From the NCBI RefSeq assembly GCF_003576315.1, contig NZ_QWFZ01000020.1, forward strand, positions 1 through 64,000: a DNA stretch of 64,000 bases, written 5' to 3'. The position numbers were made by a program, and so were the translations under genes. The notes under the pieces are model-generated. The model had not been told where the DNA came from. It was given only the letters and a program-made list of their open reading frames with translations, and ran no database searches. Position 1 is the stretch's first letter, and every line of letters begins with the position of its first letter. This stretch comes from Henriciella mobilis (lineage in GTDB: Bacteria > Pseudomonadota > Alphaproteobacteria > Caulobacterales > Hyphomonadaceae). Positions 63,237 to 64,000 of the stretch are shown here, piece after piece.

Positions 63237-64000
63237 ATGAAGTTCATGTCCCGCCGCGCCGTACTGATCGCTGGAACGCTGATGGCCGCAGCCGCCTGTG
63301 GCGCCGCAGACGACTCATCGTCCAGCGGCAACGCATCGGTCGACAATGCCGCGGTCGAGGAAATGGTCCTCGGCGCAGACGATGCGCCGGTAACGATCAT
63401 CGAATATGCATCCTGGACCTGCCCGGCCTGTCTTCAATACCAGAACGACGTCGTCGGCCAGCTGAAGGAAGAATATGTCGAAACCGGCAAGGTGAAGTTC
63501 ATCTTCCGCGAATACCCGACCGCGCCTGCAAACATCGCCGTCGCTGGCTTTGCCGTCGCCCGCTGTGCCGGCGAAGACCAGTATTTCGACGTGCTGGGAG
63601 AACTGTTCGAGCGCCAGCGCGGCATCCTCAGCCTCGCGCGCGAAGGCGGACAGGTGAAGGCTGCCCTCAAGCAGGTCGCGGCCAATCATGGCATCACGGA
63701 CGACGCCAGCTTCGAGGCCTGCCTGCAGAACTCCGATATCCGCCGCGCCATCGCAAGCTCGGTGTCGAAAGGCGAAAATGACGGCGTGACCGGAACGCCC
63801 ACCGTCCTGCTCAATGGCCAGGTTCTGCCCGGCTATGAATGGCGCCGCTGGGACGGCATGAAAGCGGTTCTCGACGAAGCCCTCGGCGAGGACGCACCGG
63901 CCGCCACGAATACGGCTGAAGAGCCAGAGGCTGCACCGGAAGCAGACTCCACGAGCGAATCCGGCGATATGGAAATCGTCGAACCGACCTCCGGCGAGGC
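63237..64000 (+). CDS. DsbA-family thiol-disulfide lipoprotein, 3' end outside window
   Basis: The frame runs from ATG 63237 (or 63231, in frame) to the window edge without a stop, at least 254 residues. The N-terminus MKFMSRRAVLIAGTLMAAAAC has a lipobox-like AAAC (Cys21) and an SRRAVL stretch that is only loosely Tat-like. The thioredoxin-fold domain starts with VLGADDAPVTIIEYASWTCPACLQYQND; the active site is CPAC. GVTGTPTVLLNG carries the cis-Pro. After the domain comes an Ala/Glu/Pro/Thr-rich acidic tail that continues past the edge. It is an envelope oxidoreductase. AAAGG lies eight bases before 63237. Confidence 0.88.
   Translation, partial: MKFMSRRAVLIAGTLMAAAACGAADDSSSSGNASVDNAAVEEMVLGADDAPVTIIEYASWTCPACLQYQNDVVGQLKEEYVETGKVKFIFREYPTAPANIAVAGFAVARCAGEDQYFDVLGELFERQRGILSLAREGGQVKAALKQVAANHGITDDASFEACLQNSDIRRAIASSVSKGENDGVTGTPTVLLNGQVLPGYEWRRWDGMKAVLDEALGEDAPAATNTAEEPEAAPEADSTSESGDMEIVEPTSGE

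Overview
The window is chromosomal DNA from a GC-rich alphaproteobacterium, most likely a marine member of the Hyphomonadaceae or a close Caulobacterales/Maricaulales relative. Evidence is the CcrM-type cell-cycle methyltransferase, an ATP12 F1-ATPase assembly chaperone, DUF721/DciA, a SapC-family protein, a very large TonB-dependent receptor, many lipoproteins, and LexA-, EcfG- and GANTC-type sites of alphaproteobacterial form. No rRNA, tRNA, CRISPR array, prophage or intact insertion sequence was seen. This is a dense, mostly housekeeping stretch, and most novelty lies in small exported proteins and in regulatory sites.

Layout. 1-1.3 kb: a truncated membrane ORF, a cold-shock gene with a strong terminator, and a frameshifted DUF559 nuclease gene bracketed by palindromic repeats. 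1.3-8.7 kb (minus strand): acyl-CoA carboxylase beta subunit, an exported basic protein, and a crcB-rluC-HAD phosphatase-ATP12 series into which small exported proteins are inserted. 8.8-13.5 kb: a FAD monooxygenase/SnoaL-like/kinase-like operon, a PQQ-type sugar dehydrogenase and a second pseudouridine synthase. 13.6-20 kb: TonB receptor, DUF3667 protein and a peptide-binding lipoprotein. 20-26.8 kb: a DsbD-type reductase with a periplasmic redoxin, SapC protein and a DUF885 metallopeptidase-like lipoprotein. 27-31.7 kb: nadA-x-x'-nadB-nadC with a palindromic operator candidate. 31.7-34.3 kb: SDR, O-methyltransferase, SleB-type hydrolase. 34.6-42 kb: ppdK, glyS and glyQ with two paralogous lipoproteins between the gly genes. 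42-53 kb: TrmN6-like methylase, DUF2007, polyprenyl synthase, two TPR lipoproteins, ispE, a MraY/WecA-like transferase, ETF-QO and a family-4-like uracil-DNA glycosylase. 53-64 kb: hemerythrin, two TIGR04282/04283-type glycosyltransferase genes, BLUF photoreceptor, a radical SAM protein behind a LexA-like box, ccrM, a Kef-type antiporter, mutY, DUF721 and a DsbA-like lipoprotein that runs off the end.

How it fits together. Operons are tightly packed, with frequent ATGA/GTGA/TGATG couplings. Three convergent pairs share a CTAG that is the stop of both genes. Three housekeeping operons (nad, gly, crcB-atp12) each carry small, apparently lineage-specific exported proteins; in two cases these are tandem paralogues. 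Two sites fit the EcfG general-stress promoter (GGAAC-N16/17-CGTT), in front of the hemerythrin gene and a 50-residue acidic lipoprotein. One GTTC-N7-GTTC box lies in front of the radical SAM gene. The ccrM leader has three GANTC sites. These regulatory assignments come from motif reading only.
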